Source: Paenibacillus taihuensis
GTDB lineage: Bacteria; Bacillota; Bacilli; Paenibacillales; Paenibacillaceae
Assembly (NCBI RefSeq): GCF_003386535.1
Contig: NZ_QTTN01000026.1
Span: 29,009 to 93,008 of the forward strand
DNA: 64,000 bases
Reading direction: 5' to 3'
Shown here: piece by piece, positions 42,547 through 51,333 of the stretch
How the letters are laid out: the number at the start of each line of letters is the position of its first letter
Numbering within the stretch: position 1 is the stretch's first letter
Translations under genes and position numbers: made by a program
The notes under the pieces: generated by a model
Seen by the model: only the letters and a program-made list of their open reading frames with translations
Told to the model about the DNA's origin: nothing
The model's database searches: none

Positions 42547-44652
42547 TTAGTGTTTCACCGGTCTCTTCATCGGGTCGAGCCAGCTTTCGACGATGACAGC
42601 TCGAAGCTCCGCTTGCAATACATGCAGCAGATCGGGAATGTCAAAAGCGAGCAGCAGCCACGGCACGATAATGCCTGCATCGAACCCGTGCTGCTCCGCT
42701 TCCGCGTATGCGCGGAAGCTGGTGAGCAGCCCCGCTGCATGCAGGCTGCGAATCTCGCTGCCGCCGCTGAGCACGGCGGCATACAGGGCAGTGAGGGCAT
42801 GCTCCTCCTGCCCGAACAAGGTCACTTCCGCCCGTTCGAAGCCGGGCGTCCGTTTCAAGCTGGCGATGGCGGCGAGCACATCCGCCACGCGCATCCCTTG
42901 CAGCGACTCGCCCAGCATTCGGGAGTTGTAGCTGCTCGCCAGCTCCGGCTCGAACATGCCGAACGTGCAGCCCGGCTCCAAAGCCGCTGGTCCCGTTCCT
43001 CGCGGGTGAACGGTCAGCACGGCATCATAGCCGGAGGACTCCCGGGCATGCTCCATCGCCGCTTCGTTCATACCCCCAATTGCGAGGCAGACCCGCGCCG
43101 ATTCGCCCTTCCCGGCCGCGCTCCAGTGCTGGAGCTCCGCCGTGATCACCATGCCGTCCTCGGATTCGAACGTGATCGCCCCGTTCTCATCAGGGGCAAG
43201 CGGCCACGCCAGCTGCCTATTGCCATCGATCTGCAGCAGATTGCGCAGCTGCTCCCGCACCGCCGCCAAATCCAGCTTCAAGGCCTGCCTAGCTGGCAAG
43301 CTCCGCAGCCGCTCCTTCACAACATCAAGCAGCGAGCCGCAGCTGATTCCACCTATACCTACACCTACGCCTACACATACACCTGCACCTGCACCTGCTC
43401 CAGCACCTGCAGCATTTCCACTATCTCCCACCAAACAAAGCAGCTTTGCCTCCGAAGGCAGTCGCTCATAATCTACCGCTTTCGCCGGGCTCCATTCCAC
43501 TTCGAAACTGCGGCAGAAAAACTGCAGCACCTGCTCCCGCATTTCCTTCCAGAAGCCGTGCCCCTGCATGACCACATGCAGCTCCAGCTGCTCTTCCGCT
43601 CCAAGCAGCCGGTACAGCTTCTTCGCTTCGACGAATGCATCGCGCACGCCATCGATCGGGAAGAAATCGAACATGGCGGCGCCGATGTGATACGGTTTCG
43701 GAGCCGCTGCCGTTACCAGGTCGCTGTGATCGAGTCCACGCGCCATGAAGCCGGGCAAGCATTGTTCCGCGTCCTGCGCCATTATGCGATACAGCATCGA
43801 GCGCAGCTCCGTGATGTAGCAGCACGGCGCAACCGCCTTCACGCGGTCGTCGTATGCGCCCATGTATGCCGACATCGTGCCGCCGCCGGAATTGCCGGTC
43901 ACGCCGATGCGCGTGCCGTCCACCTCCGGCCGTGAGAGCAAATACGTGAGCGCGGCGATACTGTCCTGCATCATATAGGCGCCGAGATGCTCGCCGAGCA
44001 GGCTCAGCTTCTGGTCGAGGAAGCAATGTGCCGCGACCGGGTCCAGCCATGCCGCGGCGCCAGCGCCACTCGCACTCGCCGCAGCTCCCGCCTCCGCCAC
44101 TCGCCGTTCTCCTTGCCCGACCGGATCGAACGTCAGCACGCAGAAGCCGTTCATAACCGCCTCTACGCAGAACGATACATACGACACATACGCCTTCCCT
44201 TCGTTCGCATGCCCGCAAAGCAGGAGCAATGCCGGAAGCGCCCCGACGCCGCCATCTCCATGAGAGCCGCTATCCTTCGGATAATAGTAGCTCCCTGTTG
44301 CGTAGATACCGGGCAACGTCTCGATACAGACCTTGTCGATCAAGTAGCTGCCTTGATCCAAGGTCCCCGTCACATAACCGCAGCCCCCGCTGAAATCCGT
44401 TCCAGTCGGCAGCGGACCAACCGCCGCGCGGAAAGCTTCGCGAATCCGCGCCTGATACGCTTCTGCGCTCGCTTTATCCTCCACCTTACGAAGCGCCGTT
44501 TTGCGCCCCACCAGATAATCCGAGTTCCGCTTATCTATATACTGACGGAATGGATGCTGGTGGAACCGTGCAATATCGGGATAATCCTCGATATAAGACA
44601 GCTCCCGCCTCCGATTCGCCTGTTCTTCCTGCAAGGAGATTGCTCTCATCAT
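42547..44652 (-). CDS. alpha/beta hydrolase (acetylxylan-esterase / dienelactone-hydrolase-like)
   Basis: Three ATGs in a row follow AAAGGAG; 44652 gives the best spacing (44655 and 44649 are alternatives). The product is about 701 aa. The hydrolase core contains a nucleophile elbow GVTGNSGGGTMSAY (Ser near residue 262) and a preceding DSIAALTYLLSRPEVDG helix, as in acetylxylan-esterase-like enzymes. An Ala-Gly/Val-Gly run of about 20 residues lies near residue 420, encoded by a 6-nt tandem repeat, and looks like a flexible linker. A second, degenerate hydrolase-like half follows. The gene is the last of the transporter operon; a deacetylase acting on imported oligosaccharide is plausible. 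Confidence 0.75.
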   Translation of the reverse strand: MMRAISLQEEQANRRRELSYIEDYPDIARFHQHPFRQYIDKRNSDYLVGRKTALRKVEDKASAEAYQARIREAFRAAVGPLPTGTDFSGGCGYVTGTLDQGSYLIDKVCIETLPGIYATGSYYYPKDSGSHGDGGVGALPALLLLCGHANEGKAYVSYVSFCVEAVMNGFCVLTFDPVGQGERRVAEAGAAASASGAGAAAWLDPVAAHCFLDQKLSLLGEHLGAYMMQDSIAALTYLLSRPEVDGTRIGVTGNSGGGTMSAYMGAYDDRVKAVAPCCYITELRSMLYRIMAQDAEQCLPGFMARGLDHSDLVTAAAPKPYHIGAAMFDFFPIDGVRDAFVEAKKLYRLLGAEEQLELHVVMQGHGFWKEMREQVLQFFCRSFEVEWSPAKAVDYERLPSEAKLLCLVGDSGNAAGAGAGAGAGVCVGVGVGIGGISCGSLLDVVKERLRSLPARQALKLDLAAVREQLRNLLQIDGNRQLAWPLAPDENGAITFESEDGMVITAELQHWSAAGKGESARVCLAIGGMNEAAMEHARESSGYDAVLTVHPRGTGPAALEPGCTFGMFEPELASSYNSRMLGESLQGMRVADVLAAIASLKRTPGFERAEVTLFGQEEHALTALYAAVLSGGSEIRSLHAAGLLTSFRAYAEAEQHGFDAGIIVPWLLLAFDIPDLLHVLQAELRAVIVESWLDPMKRPVKH
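43352..43413. repeat. 6-nt tandem repeat inside coding sequence
   Basis: About ten imperfect units of CCTACA / CCTGCA (plus strand) encode alternating Ala-Gly and Val-Gly in the hydrolase. The unit is two codons, so copy change keeps the frame. Confidence 0.75.
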
Positions 44653-44765
44653 CATAAGCTCCTTTCGCCACACCATAAGAAAAGGAGGAGAGTCTCCTCT
44701 CCCCCTCCGTCCTCCCTTATTTCCATTCGCCTAGTTCGCTTGCTTACTCCGACTCACCTATTCCC

Positions 44766-46433
44766 TTACTTCCATTCACCCTGAATTCCGCTATCCGTCA
44801 GCAACTGGTTGACCTGGTCAATGATATCCTGACCGCCCTTGCTCAGATATTCCTGGACCATTTTATCCCAATCATCAACCGATTCCTGGCCAACGATCAT
44901 CTTCGTCGTATGCTCGGAAACCGCCTGATCCAGCTCGGATACTTTCGCATACAACAGATCGGAGTGAACGCGGTTGACTGGATCCAAGTACGTCTTCGTA
45001 TTCTTCAGCAGATCAACTGCCGACTGTACGAACGACTTCGTGAACGGATCCTGCAGCACCATTGCCGGCTGCGTATCTTCATCCGTAGGAGCCCAGTAGC
45101 GTACGCCCAAATAAGTCTCCGGCATTTCGCTGAACGCACCGTCGATGTCGAGGGCAACGCCGTTTTCCATATTGTAGCCTTTGCCTACCCCGCCGTGCTG
45201 CCAATCAAACTCCGGATTTTGATCGTTGCGCTGATCGACCGGAATGAACGTCATGAAATAGTTGATCATTTCGAGAATGCGATTGATTTTGTCCGGATCA
45301 TCCTTCAAATTCGCGTTCAAGCTGTGCAGCTCATAATAGCCCGGCAAGCCGATAAAGCCTTGCTGCCCGTCGTCCTGCGTAAACGGAGGAATTACTGCGA
45401 GCTCTGCCGTTGGGTTCGTTTCTTTCAGCTGCTTGAAGCGCGTTTCGGAAATATCATATGGTTGCTCGTAGTAGATACCGGTCTTGCCAGCGAAGAAGTC
45501 TTTACGGGCGTCCGCCGATTTCGTAACCGCCCAGTCCTTGCTGATTGCGCCTTCTTTGTACAAGTCGCGCAGCAGCGTGACTTGCTTCTTGAAGCCTTCG
45601 GAGATATTGCCCGGAATGAGCTGGCCTTTATCGTTCTTGTTATACCAGCCGCTGTCCCACTCCGCACCCATCCACGCGCCGTACACAATGGACTTCGCAA
45701 GGCCGAGGCCGAGCGTATCGTTCTTGCCGTTCTTGTCCGGATCGTTCTTCGCGAAGGCAATCGCAACCTTCTTCAGCTCGTCATATGTTGTCGGCATCGA
45801 CAAGCCGAGATTGTCGAGCCAGTCTTTGCGGATGATTGGCTTCTTGCCGTATTTGGCAGGGAAGTAGTTTGGAATCGCGTAGATTTTGCCATCCACCGTA
45901 ACGGCATCCCATACGCTCTTCGGAATGCTCTTAATCGCATCGTACTTGTCGATATAGTCGTTGAGCGGAAGGAATGCGCCTTGCTTCGCCCATTTCACGA
46001 AGTTGGCGTCGACACCTTCCATACCGATCATGTCCGGCAGGTCGCCTGCAGCCATAACGACCGGCAGCTTATTCGCATATTCGTCATACGGCACGAACTG
46101 CGATTTCAGATCGACGTTGAACTTATCATTGATCATTTTCGCTCCGTTGCCGTTCGGGTCTGGAAGCGGGCTTGCCCATGTGCCTTGAATGCTGGAAATT
46201 TCGAGCTTCTTATCCGGCGTCGTTGTCGCCTGATTATCTGTCGTATTATTCGTTGCTGTATTGGCCGCCGTATCTGTCGTATTCGTGGATGTATTGCTGG
46301 AGTCGGTAGTCGTTTGCGTGGAGTTCGAGTTAGCCGTATTGTTCCCGGTATTGTTGTTCGAGCCTCCGCAGCCGGCAAGTCCTGTTACTAGACATACCGC
46401 TGCCAACAATGTAACGATTTGCTTCGTTTTCAT
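44766..46433 (-). CDS. extracellular sugar-binding lipoprotein of an ABC transporter (LplA-like)
   Basis: This 555-aa solute-binding protein has a lipoprotein signal (lipobox LAGC, Cys22) and a low-complexity Asn/Thr/Ser linker (residues about 26-72) that holds it off the membrane. The binding fold includes FVPYDEYANKLPVVMAAGDL, DMIGMEGVDANFVKWAKQGA and LPLNDYIDKYDAIKSIP, the pattern of the LplA/LipO-type group 1 sugar-binding proteins of Paenibacillaceae. It follows the two permease genes, 67 bp after the second. It should capture an oligosaccharide for the permeases; the ligand is unknown. Confidence 0.88.
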   Translation of the reverse strand: MKTKQIVTLLAAVCLVTGLAGCGGSNNNTGNNTANSNSTQTTTDSSNTSTNTTDTAANTATNNTTDNQATTTPDKKLEISSIQGTWASPLPDPNGNGAKMINDKFNVDLKSQFVPYDEYANKLPVVMAAGDLPDMIGMEGVDANFVKWAKQGAFLPLNDYIDKYDAIKSIPKSVWDAVTVDGKIYAIPNYFPAKYGKKPIIRKDWLDNLGLSMPTTYDELKKVAIAFAKNDPDKNGKNDTLGLGLAKSIVYGAWMGAEWDSGWYNKNDKGQLIPGNISEGFKKQVTLLRDLYKEGAISKDWAVTKSADARKDFFAGKTGIYYEQPYDISETRFKQLKETNPTAELAVIPPFTQDDGQQGFIGLPGYYELHSLNANLKDDPDKINRILEMINYFMTFIPVDQRNDQNPEFDWQHGGVGKGYNMENGVALDIDGAFSEMPETYLGVRYWAPTDEDTQPAMVLQDPFTKSFVQSAVDLLKNTKTYLDPVNRVHSDLLYAKVSELDQAVSEHTTKMIVGQESVDDWDKMVQEYLSKGGQDIIDQVNQLLTDSGIQGEWK

Positions 46434-46500
46434 GTGTAGCCCCTCCCTATTGTCCCTCTTAATGGTATGCCGAAACTGGACGCGATTACAAGACTGCTAG

Positions 46501-47388
46501 TTAACCCTTTACCGATCCCAGCATCACCCCCTTGGCAAAATGTTTTTGCAGGAACGGATACACGATCAGAATCGGAATCGTAGCCAAAATAATAGCAGCC
46601 ATTTGGATCGTCTCCGGCGGAGGCAAATGCGCGGATCTCGCAGCTTCACGGGCAGCGCTGGCAAGCGTGTTCGTCGTGTCATCCAGGATGACGATTTGCC
46701 GCAGAATGACCTGCACGGTCCATTTTGTCGGATCGTTCAAATAGAGGATCGCTGTAAAATACGTGTTCCACTGGCCAACCGCGTAGAACAGACCGAAAGC
46801 GGCGAGCGCAGGCTTGGAGAGCGGAAGAATGACGCGCGTGTAAATTTGCAGATCGTTCGCACCGTCGATAACGGCGGCTTCATGCAGCTCTTCGGGTATG
46901 CTCAGGAAGAACTGGCGCATGACGATCAAGTTGAAGGCGCTGATCGCATCCGGAATGATGAGCGACCAGTAAGAATCAATGAGGCCTGTTGCTTTGACGA
47001 CGAGATAAGTAGGGATCATGCCTGCACCGAAGATGAAGGTAAACAACACGAGGAAGAGATAGAATCGCTGTCCCCACAGCTTTCTGATAAGCGCAAAAGC
47101 CATAGTGGAGGTAAGCAGCAGGCTCACGATGGAGCCGACAATGGTAATGAATACGGTGACGCCGATGGAGCGAATGAACTCCTTGGATTCAAAGATGAAC
47201 CGGTACGCGTCCAGCACCCATCTCTTCGGGAACAGGAGGAGGTCCGTATTCATGAACTCCTGGAAGGAAGAGAACGAAACCGCGGTAATGTAATAGAACG
47301 GAAACAGCATCACCAGCGACAGCAGCAGCAGCAGAAACAGGTTGATTCCGTCGGTGATCCGATCCGATAAACTTCGTTTGATCGGCAT
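46501..47388 (-). CDS. carbohydrate ABC transporter permease (LplC/YtcP-like)
   Basis: This 295-aa protein has six predicted membrane helices and the inner-membrane permease loop EAA signature (EAAVIDGANDLQIYTRVILP). It starts with a short cytoplasmic stretch (KRSLSDRITDGINLFLLLLL) typical of LplC. It is the second permease of the MalG type, paired with the gene upstream, 21 bp apart. Energy is presumably supplied by a shared MsmX-like ATPase encoded elsewhere, as no ATPase gene is in the operon. Confidence 0.9.
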   Translation of the reverse strand: MPIKRSLSDRITDGINLFLLLLLSLVMLFPFYYITAVSFSSFQEFMNTDLLLFPKRWVLDAYRFIFESKEFIRSIGVTVFITIVGSIVSLLLTSTMAFALIRKLWGQRFYLFLVLFTFIFGAGMIPTYLVVKATGLIDSYWSLIIPDAISAFNLIVMRQFFLSIPEELHEAAVIDGANDLQIYTRVILPLSKPALAAFGLFYAVGQWNTYFTAILYLNDPTKWTVQVILRQIVILDDTTNTLASAAREAARSAHLPPPETIQMAAIILATIPILIVYPFLQKHFAKGVMLGSVKG

Positions 47389-47409
47389 AGCTAGCCCACT
47401 CCTTCCTGA

Positions 47410-48381
47410 TTAGAATACGCCTTCTTCGCCGAACTTCTTGGCAAACCGGTTCACGCCGACGATCAGCACGAGGCCGACAACCCCTTTGAATAGACCGACT
47501 GCCGTACCGAAGCTGAAGTCTGACTGCTGAATGCCTTTGAAGTAAACGAAGGTGTCTAGCACGTTGCCGACGTCCATCGTGAACGGGTTCAGCATGAGGA
47601 AGATTTGTGTGAAGCCGGAATCCAGCACGCTGCCAAGCCGTAAAATTAAGAGGATAATAATCGTGCCGCGGATGGCAGGAAGCGTAATATGCCATATTTG
47701 GCGCCAACGGCTCGCACCGTCCACAATTGCTGCTTCGTAGAGGGTCGGATTCACGCCGGCAAGTGCCGCGAGAAAAATAATCGTGCCCCAACCCGCTTCC
47801 TTCCAGATCACCTCGAGCACGATGAGCGGCATGAACCAGCCCGGCTGCTGGAGAAACTGGATGGAATCCATCCCGAAGGCGAGACCCAGCCCTTTGTTGA
47901 CGATGCCTTCCGTCTTCAGGAAGATCGTCACAATACCGATCACGACAACCCAAGAGAGAAAATGAGGCAAATAGACGACCGATTGAATGAGCCGCTTCAG
48001 ACGCTGGTTTCTCACTTCATTAAGCATGAGCGCAAGGACGATCGGGATCGGGAAGGCAAACACGATTTGCAGAAAAGATAGCCAGAGCGTGTTGCCGATT
48101 ACCCTGATCACTTCCGCATCCTCGAAGATTCGCGCAAAATGCTTGAATCCTACCCAGTCGCTGTGCAGGAAGCCTCTGAACGGGCTGTAATCCTCGAAGG
48201 CGATAATGTTCCCGAGCATCGGCACGTAGCGGAACCAGATGAAATAGACCAGTCCCGGAATCAATAGAAGAAATCCGTAGCGCTCCCTGTATAACCGGGT
48301 GGCCAGCGACCTGCCTTGCGATTTGGCCTTGATATTAGCCGTCTTGCTGGCTTCCACCGATGTTGGTGTTGTAACAGCCAT
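47410..48381 (-). CDS. carbohydrate ABC transporter permease (LplB/YteP-like)
   Basis: The ATG at 48381 has GGGGGAA 5 nt upstream; a 30-codon longer frame has no such site and overlaps the previous gene. The 323-aa product begins with a basic cytoplasmic tail, then RERYGFLLLIPGLVYFIWF, six helices and the EAA loop (EAAIVDGASRWRQIWHITLP). This is the LplB pattern of the MalF family. It follows the isomerase gene with only 11 bp between them, so they share a transcript. Confidence 0.9.
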   Translation of the reverse strand: MAVTTPTSVEASKTANIKAKSQGRSLATRLYRERYGFLLLIPGLVYFIWFRYVPMLGNIIAFEDYSPFRGFLHSDWVGFKHFARIFEDAEVIRVIGNTLWLSFLQIVFAFPIPIVLALMLNEVRNQRLKRLIQSVVYLPHFLSWVVVIGIVTIFLKTEGIVNKGLGLAFGMDSIQFLQQPGWFMPLIVLEVIWKEAGWGTIIFLAALAGVNPTLYEAAIVDGASRWRQIWHITLPAIRGTIIILLILRLGSVLDSGFTQIFLMLNPFTMDVGNVLDTFVYFKGIQQSDFSFGTAVGLFKGVVGLVLIVGVNRFAKKFGEEGVF

Positions 48382-48392
48382 GCAGCTTCCCC

Positions 48393-49196
48393 CTATTCCT
48401 TGATATAGCGGATAAAATGCGGCAGCGCGACTTCCGGCTCTTCTATAGAAGGAACCCAGCGCTTCTCCCATTCGAAAGATAACCAGCCTTCGTAGCCTTG
48501 TTCAGCCAGCAGCTGGACACATTCCTTGATCGGCACATCCCCTTCGCCGCACAGCGTGATATCACCGTGCATGTCCGAGCCCCGCGTATCCTTGATATGC
48601 GTGTGCTTGATAAAGCGGCCTAATCGTTCGTAAGTGAGTTCAAGCGGCTCGCCGTCTCCGTACTTGTACGGATTGTTAATGTCCCAGAGGACGCCGAATG
48701 CGCTGCTGCCTACCTGCTCAATCACAGCAAGCAATGTACGAGAATCCGAGAAGTCGCCGTGCGTCTCCATCAAGACGGTAACACCGGTATCCTCGGCATA
48801 GCGGCTTACCTCCCCGATTCCCCTCGCCACCTGAGCAATCGTCTCTTCACGGGCAGCTTCATCCGGAAGCGCATCCCCGAACACCCGGATATAAGGAACG
48901 CCGAGCTTCACTGCGAGGTCGATCGCTGCTTTCCCTTCTTCAATAGAAGCATCAAACTTTGCGGGATCGTGGAAGACGCAGGATGTATCGAGACTAATAA
49001 TTTCGAGGTTATGCATCTTAAGCTGCTGCATGGAGCGTTCCATATTTTCGGGTAAAAAAGGTGTACATCGGTGAACCATCATCTCTTGTTCAATGCCGCG
49101 TATTTCGATGCCGTCATACCCGAGCGTCGCAGCTTCATGAAGAATCCGCTCCCAGCTCCAGGTCGGGCACGCCAATGTGGAAAATGCTACTTTCAT
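48393..49196 (-). CDS. sugar phosphate isomerase/epimerase (AP2Ec-type TIM barrel)
   Basis: This 267-aa protein has the xylose-isomerase-like fold of the IolE/IolH/AP-endonuclease group. It has MKVAFSTLACPTWSWERILH at the start and GYDGIEIRGIEQEMMVHRCT, metal-ligand candidates in VTVLMETHGDFSDS and WDINNPYKYGDGE, and His/Asp in HTHIKDTRGSDMHG. It should isomerise or epimerise a keto-sugar using a divalent metal. It is the first gene of the transporter operon and divergent from the DUF4091 gene. The upstream region holds two copies of a candidate operator. Confidence 0.85.
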   Translation of the reverse strand: MKVAFSTLACPTWSWERILHEAATLGYDGIEIRGIEQEMMVHRCTPFLPENMERSMQQLKMHNLEIISLDTSCVFHDPAKFDASIEEGKAAIDLAVKLGVPYIRVFGDALPDEAAREETIAQVARGIGEVSRYAEDTGVTVLMETHGDFSDSRTLLAVIEQVGSSAFGVLWDINNPYKYGDGEPLELTYERLGRFIKHTHIKDTRGSDMHGDITLCGEGDVPIKECVQLLAEQGYEGWLSFEWEKRWVPSIEEPEVALPHFIRYIKE

Positions 49197-49326
49197 CCGG
49201 CTCGCCTCCGCCCTTCATTCTCTTGTTCATCGCCTTGCCTCTCGCTTGCTGATTCAACTGTACAGGATGCCGCATAGCAAAAGAAATTGGAGCATTTTTC
49301 ACTCGTTCATCTATTTATCGCTAGCC

Positions 49327-49382
49327 GTAAAATTCGTGAAGAATTGAAAAAACCGACCAAGCACGTACGGTAAATTCGTGAA
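49327..49382. promoter_or_regulatory. paired direct repeats in a divergent promoter region
   Basis: GTAAAATTCGTGAA (49327-49340) and GTAAATTCGTGAA (49370-49382) stand about 42 bp apart, near four helical turns. The second copy overlaps the -35 position of a TACAAT -10 (49397-49402) reading into the DUF4091 gene. Candidate site for an AraC- or LacI-type regulator. Confidence 0.45.
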
Positions 49383-49466
49383 CCATGCGAAATTGCTACA
49401 ATTTCACTTTGGGCGGCGCGGGTGCACAATGATTACAGCGGTAAAATCAAAGGAGATGATCTGGTT

Positions 49467-51239
49467 ATGGCGCTCTTGGTGTGGGCTGTGAATGACGGCG
49501 AGAAAGTATTGAAGGAAGATCTGGCGAATCCGAATAAAACGGGAAACAGCGTCTGGGACGGCAGCACGATTCGGCTGTTCGGCGCGCGGAACGAGACGGT
49601 GGCCTTCCAAGTTATCGTTGAAGCCGGGGATGCGGAAGCGGCTTCGCTCTACGTGGAGATGTCCGGGCTTGTCCATGACGAGCACCAAGATTGCCGGATT
49701 GAAAATGACGCTGTCCTCGGCGATGGCGGATCGTATTACATCGGCCGGCGAATTGAAGTGTTCACGCAGCATTACTTGTATGTTTCCCCTGACCTAAGTA
49801 CAGCGCCTCAATGGTTTTTTGCACAATCTTCCCCTCCTCTTCATCGCTCCGGCTGGATTCCGGATGCCCTTATTCCTGCCCATGCCCGTCCGCGGCTTGG
49901 AGGTCAACCTGTACGTGTGGAAGCGAGATCGAACCAAGGGTTCTGGATCGATGTTTATATCCCGCGCGATGAGTCGATGAAGCCCGGGACTTATAGGGGG
50001 ACAGTTACGGTCCGGAACGGTGAGGCAGTTGCTGCTGAGCTGCCTGTCGAGCTTCAGCTGTATGATTTTGCGCTGCCGGATGAGAACCACTCGCTCTCCT
50101 TCGTCTATGCGAACGATGTATCCGAGTACTATCCGGATACGCCGGACATTCGAGACCGTTTACGCCAGATGGCGCATCGCCACCGCTTCGATCTGGTCGG
50201 CTCCGATGTACATAATGGGAGATTCGATGCCGAGGCTTTGGAGAAATACGCGCCGTATTTGAACGGTTCCTTCTTCACCAAAGAGAATGGTTATGAGGGA
50301 CCGGGCGAGCATGTCGGCGAAGGCGTGTTTCCGGTTGGGATGTACGGCGGCAAAGTGCTCGGAAGCGAGCCGGAGGAGATGCAGCGCGAAGCGGACAAGT
50401 GGGTGGAATACTTCGAAGCGTTGAACTGGCCGGGCACGTACTTCTGCTATCTGATTGACGAGCCGCTTCCGGCAAAATATGAATGGATTCGCGAGCAAGC
50501 GAATATTGTGAAAGGTTCGTCAGGTGCGGGCAAGCGTCTTCCGCTGCTCACGACTCGGCGATATACACCGGAGATTGAGGATGCCATCGATATCTGGTGC
50601 GCGCACAAGATCGATCCGGAATCGGTGGAGCATTGCCGAGCGAGCGGCGACAAGCTGTGGTTCTACAACGGGTATCGGCCTTATCACGGCTCGTTGATTC
50701 TGGAAGCGGAAGCCGTCGATATGCGGGCAAACTCGTGGCTGCGGTATCGCTACGGCATTGAAGGCTACTTCGTCTGGCACGGCACGCATTGGCGGCATAA
50801 TCATCAAGGTCCGCGCGGACGCTGGAACCAGAATGTCTTCGGATATGCGGTTACTTTCATGTACGTGGCTAAAGATGAGGCCACCTACTATGGCGATGAT
50901 GGCGTTCACTTCGGCAACGGCGACGGCATCCTGTTCTATCCTGGGCGAGATCCGTTCTTCCGCGAGCAGGACCGCGGGATTGACGGGCCGATCAGCTCGA
51001 TTCGCATGAAAAATTTGCGCCGCGGCATTCAGGATTATGAGTATTTATGGCTGGCAGCACAGCGCGGGCATGCAGCGGAAGCGGACGCGATCGCGCTTGA
51101 GGCGGTTCCGACCGGCATGCATGAGACGGTTGAAGGCGGCCAGGCATCTTGGTCCTCCTGCGGCAGCAATTGGGATGCGTACCGGAGGAAAGCGGCGGAG
51201 CTGGTTGCGGGAGCTAAGGTGGAGCTGGCGCAGGAGTAG
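49467..51239 (+). CDS. DUF4091 glycoside-hydrolase-like protein
   Basis: The ATG at 49467 follows AAAGGAG by 11 nt; a GTG at 49422 opens a slightly longer frame. The 590-aa product has an N-terminal beta domain (SVWDGSTIRLFGARNETVAF) and a central barrel-like region. A C-terminal DUF4091 domain follows (EGYFVWHGTHWRHNHQGPRG, GDGILFYPGRDPF, then GPISSIRMKNLRRGIQDYEY). DUF4091 proteins are related to GH123-type glycosidases and are found in sugar-utilisation clusters. There is no signal peptide, so it probably acts on imported oligosaccharides. Its stop codon lies inside an 18-nt tandem repeat. Confidence 0.8.
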   Translation: MALLVWAVNDGEKVLKEDLANPNKTGNSVWDGSTIRLFGARNETVAFQVIVEAGDAEAASLYVEMSGLVHDEHQDCRIENDAVLGDGGSYYIGRRIEVFTQHYLYVSPDLSTAPQWFFAQSSPPLHRSGWIPDALIPAHARPRLGGQPVRVEARSNQGFWIDVYIPRDESMKPGTYRGTVTVRNGEAVAAELPVELQLYDFALPDENHSLSFVYANDVSEYYPDTPDIRDRLRQMAHRHRFDLVGSDVHNGRFDAEALEKYAPYLNGSFFTKENGYEGPGEHVGEGVFPVGMYGGKVLGSEPEEMQREADKWVEYFEALNWPGTYFCYLIDEPLPAKYEWIREQANIVKGSSGAGKRLPLLTTRRYTPEIEDAIDIWCAHKIDPESVEHCRASGDKLWFYNGYRPYHGSLILEAEAVDMRANSWLRYRYGIEGYFVWHGTHWRHNHQGPRGRWNQNVFGYAVTFMYVAKDEATYYGDDGVHFGNGDGILFYPGRDPFFREQDRGIDGPISSIRMKNLRRGIQDYEYLWLAAQRGHAAEADAIALEAVPTGMHETVEGGQASWSSCGSNWDAYRRKAAELVAGAKVELAQE

Positions 51240-51301
51240 GAACTGGAACAGGAGTAGGAACTGGAACAGGAGCAAGCGTAGGCGCAGGAACAAGCGTAGG
51301 G
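51230..51301. repeat. 18-nt tandem repeat, four units, spanning a stop codon
   Basis: Units of 18 nt (GCAGGAGTAGGAACTGGA and variants) begin at 51230, 51248, 51266 and 51284. The first unit contains the TAG stop of the DUF4091 gene. The last ends 32 bp before the kinase start. Confidence 0.8.
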
Positions 51302-51333
51302 AAACGTGTGATATCTGAACGGAGGCGGCGTGG

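Noticed and set aside
42550..43935. 461-aa plus-strand frame opposite the hydrolase gene
   Set aside because: It is antisense to a gene with clear hydrolase motifs and a ribosome site. Its composition (His, Arg, Gln rich) is that of a complementary-strand shadow in GC-rich DNA.
44910..46391. 493-aa plus-strand frame opposite the sugar-binding lipoprotein
   Set aside because: It has no ribosome site, signal or motif, and is very rich in Arg and Ile as expected from antisense reading of a well-supported gene.
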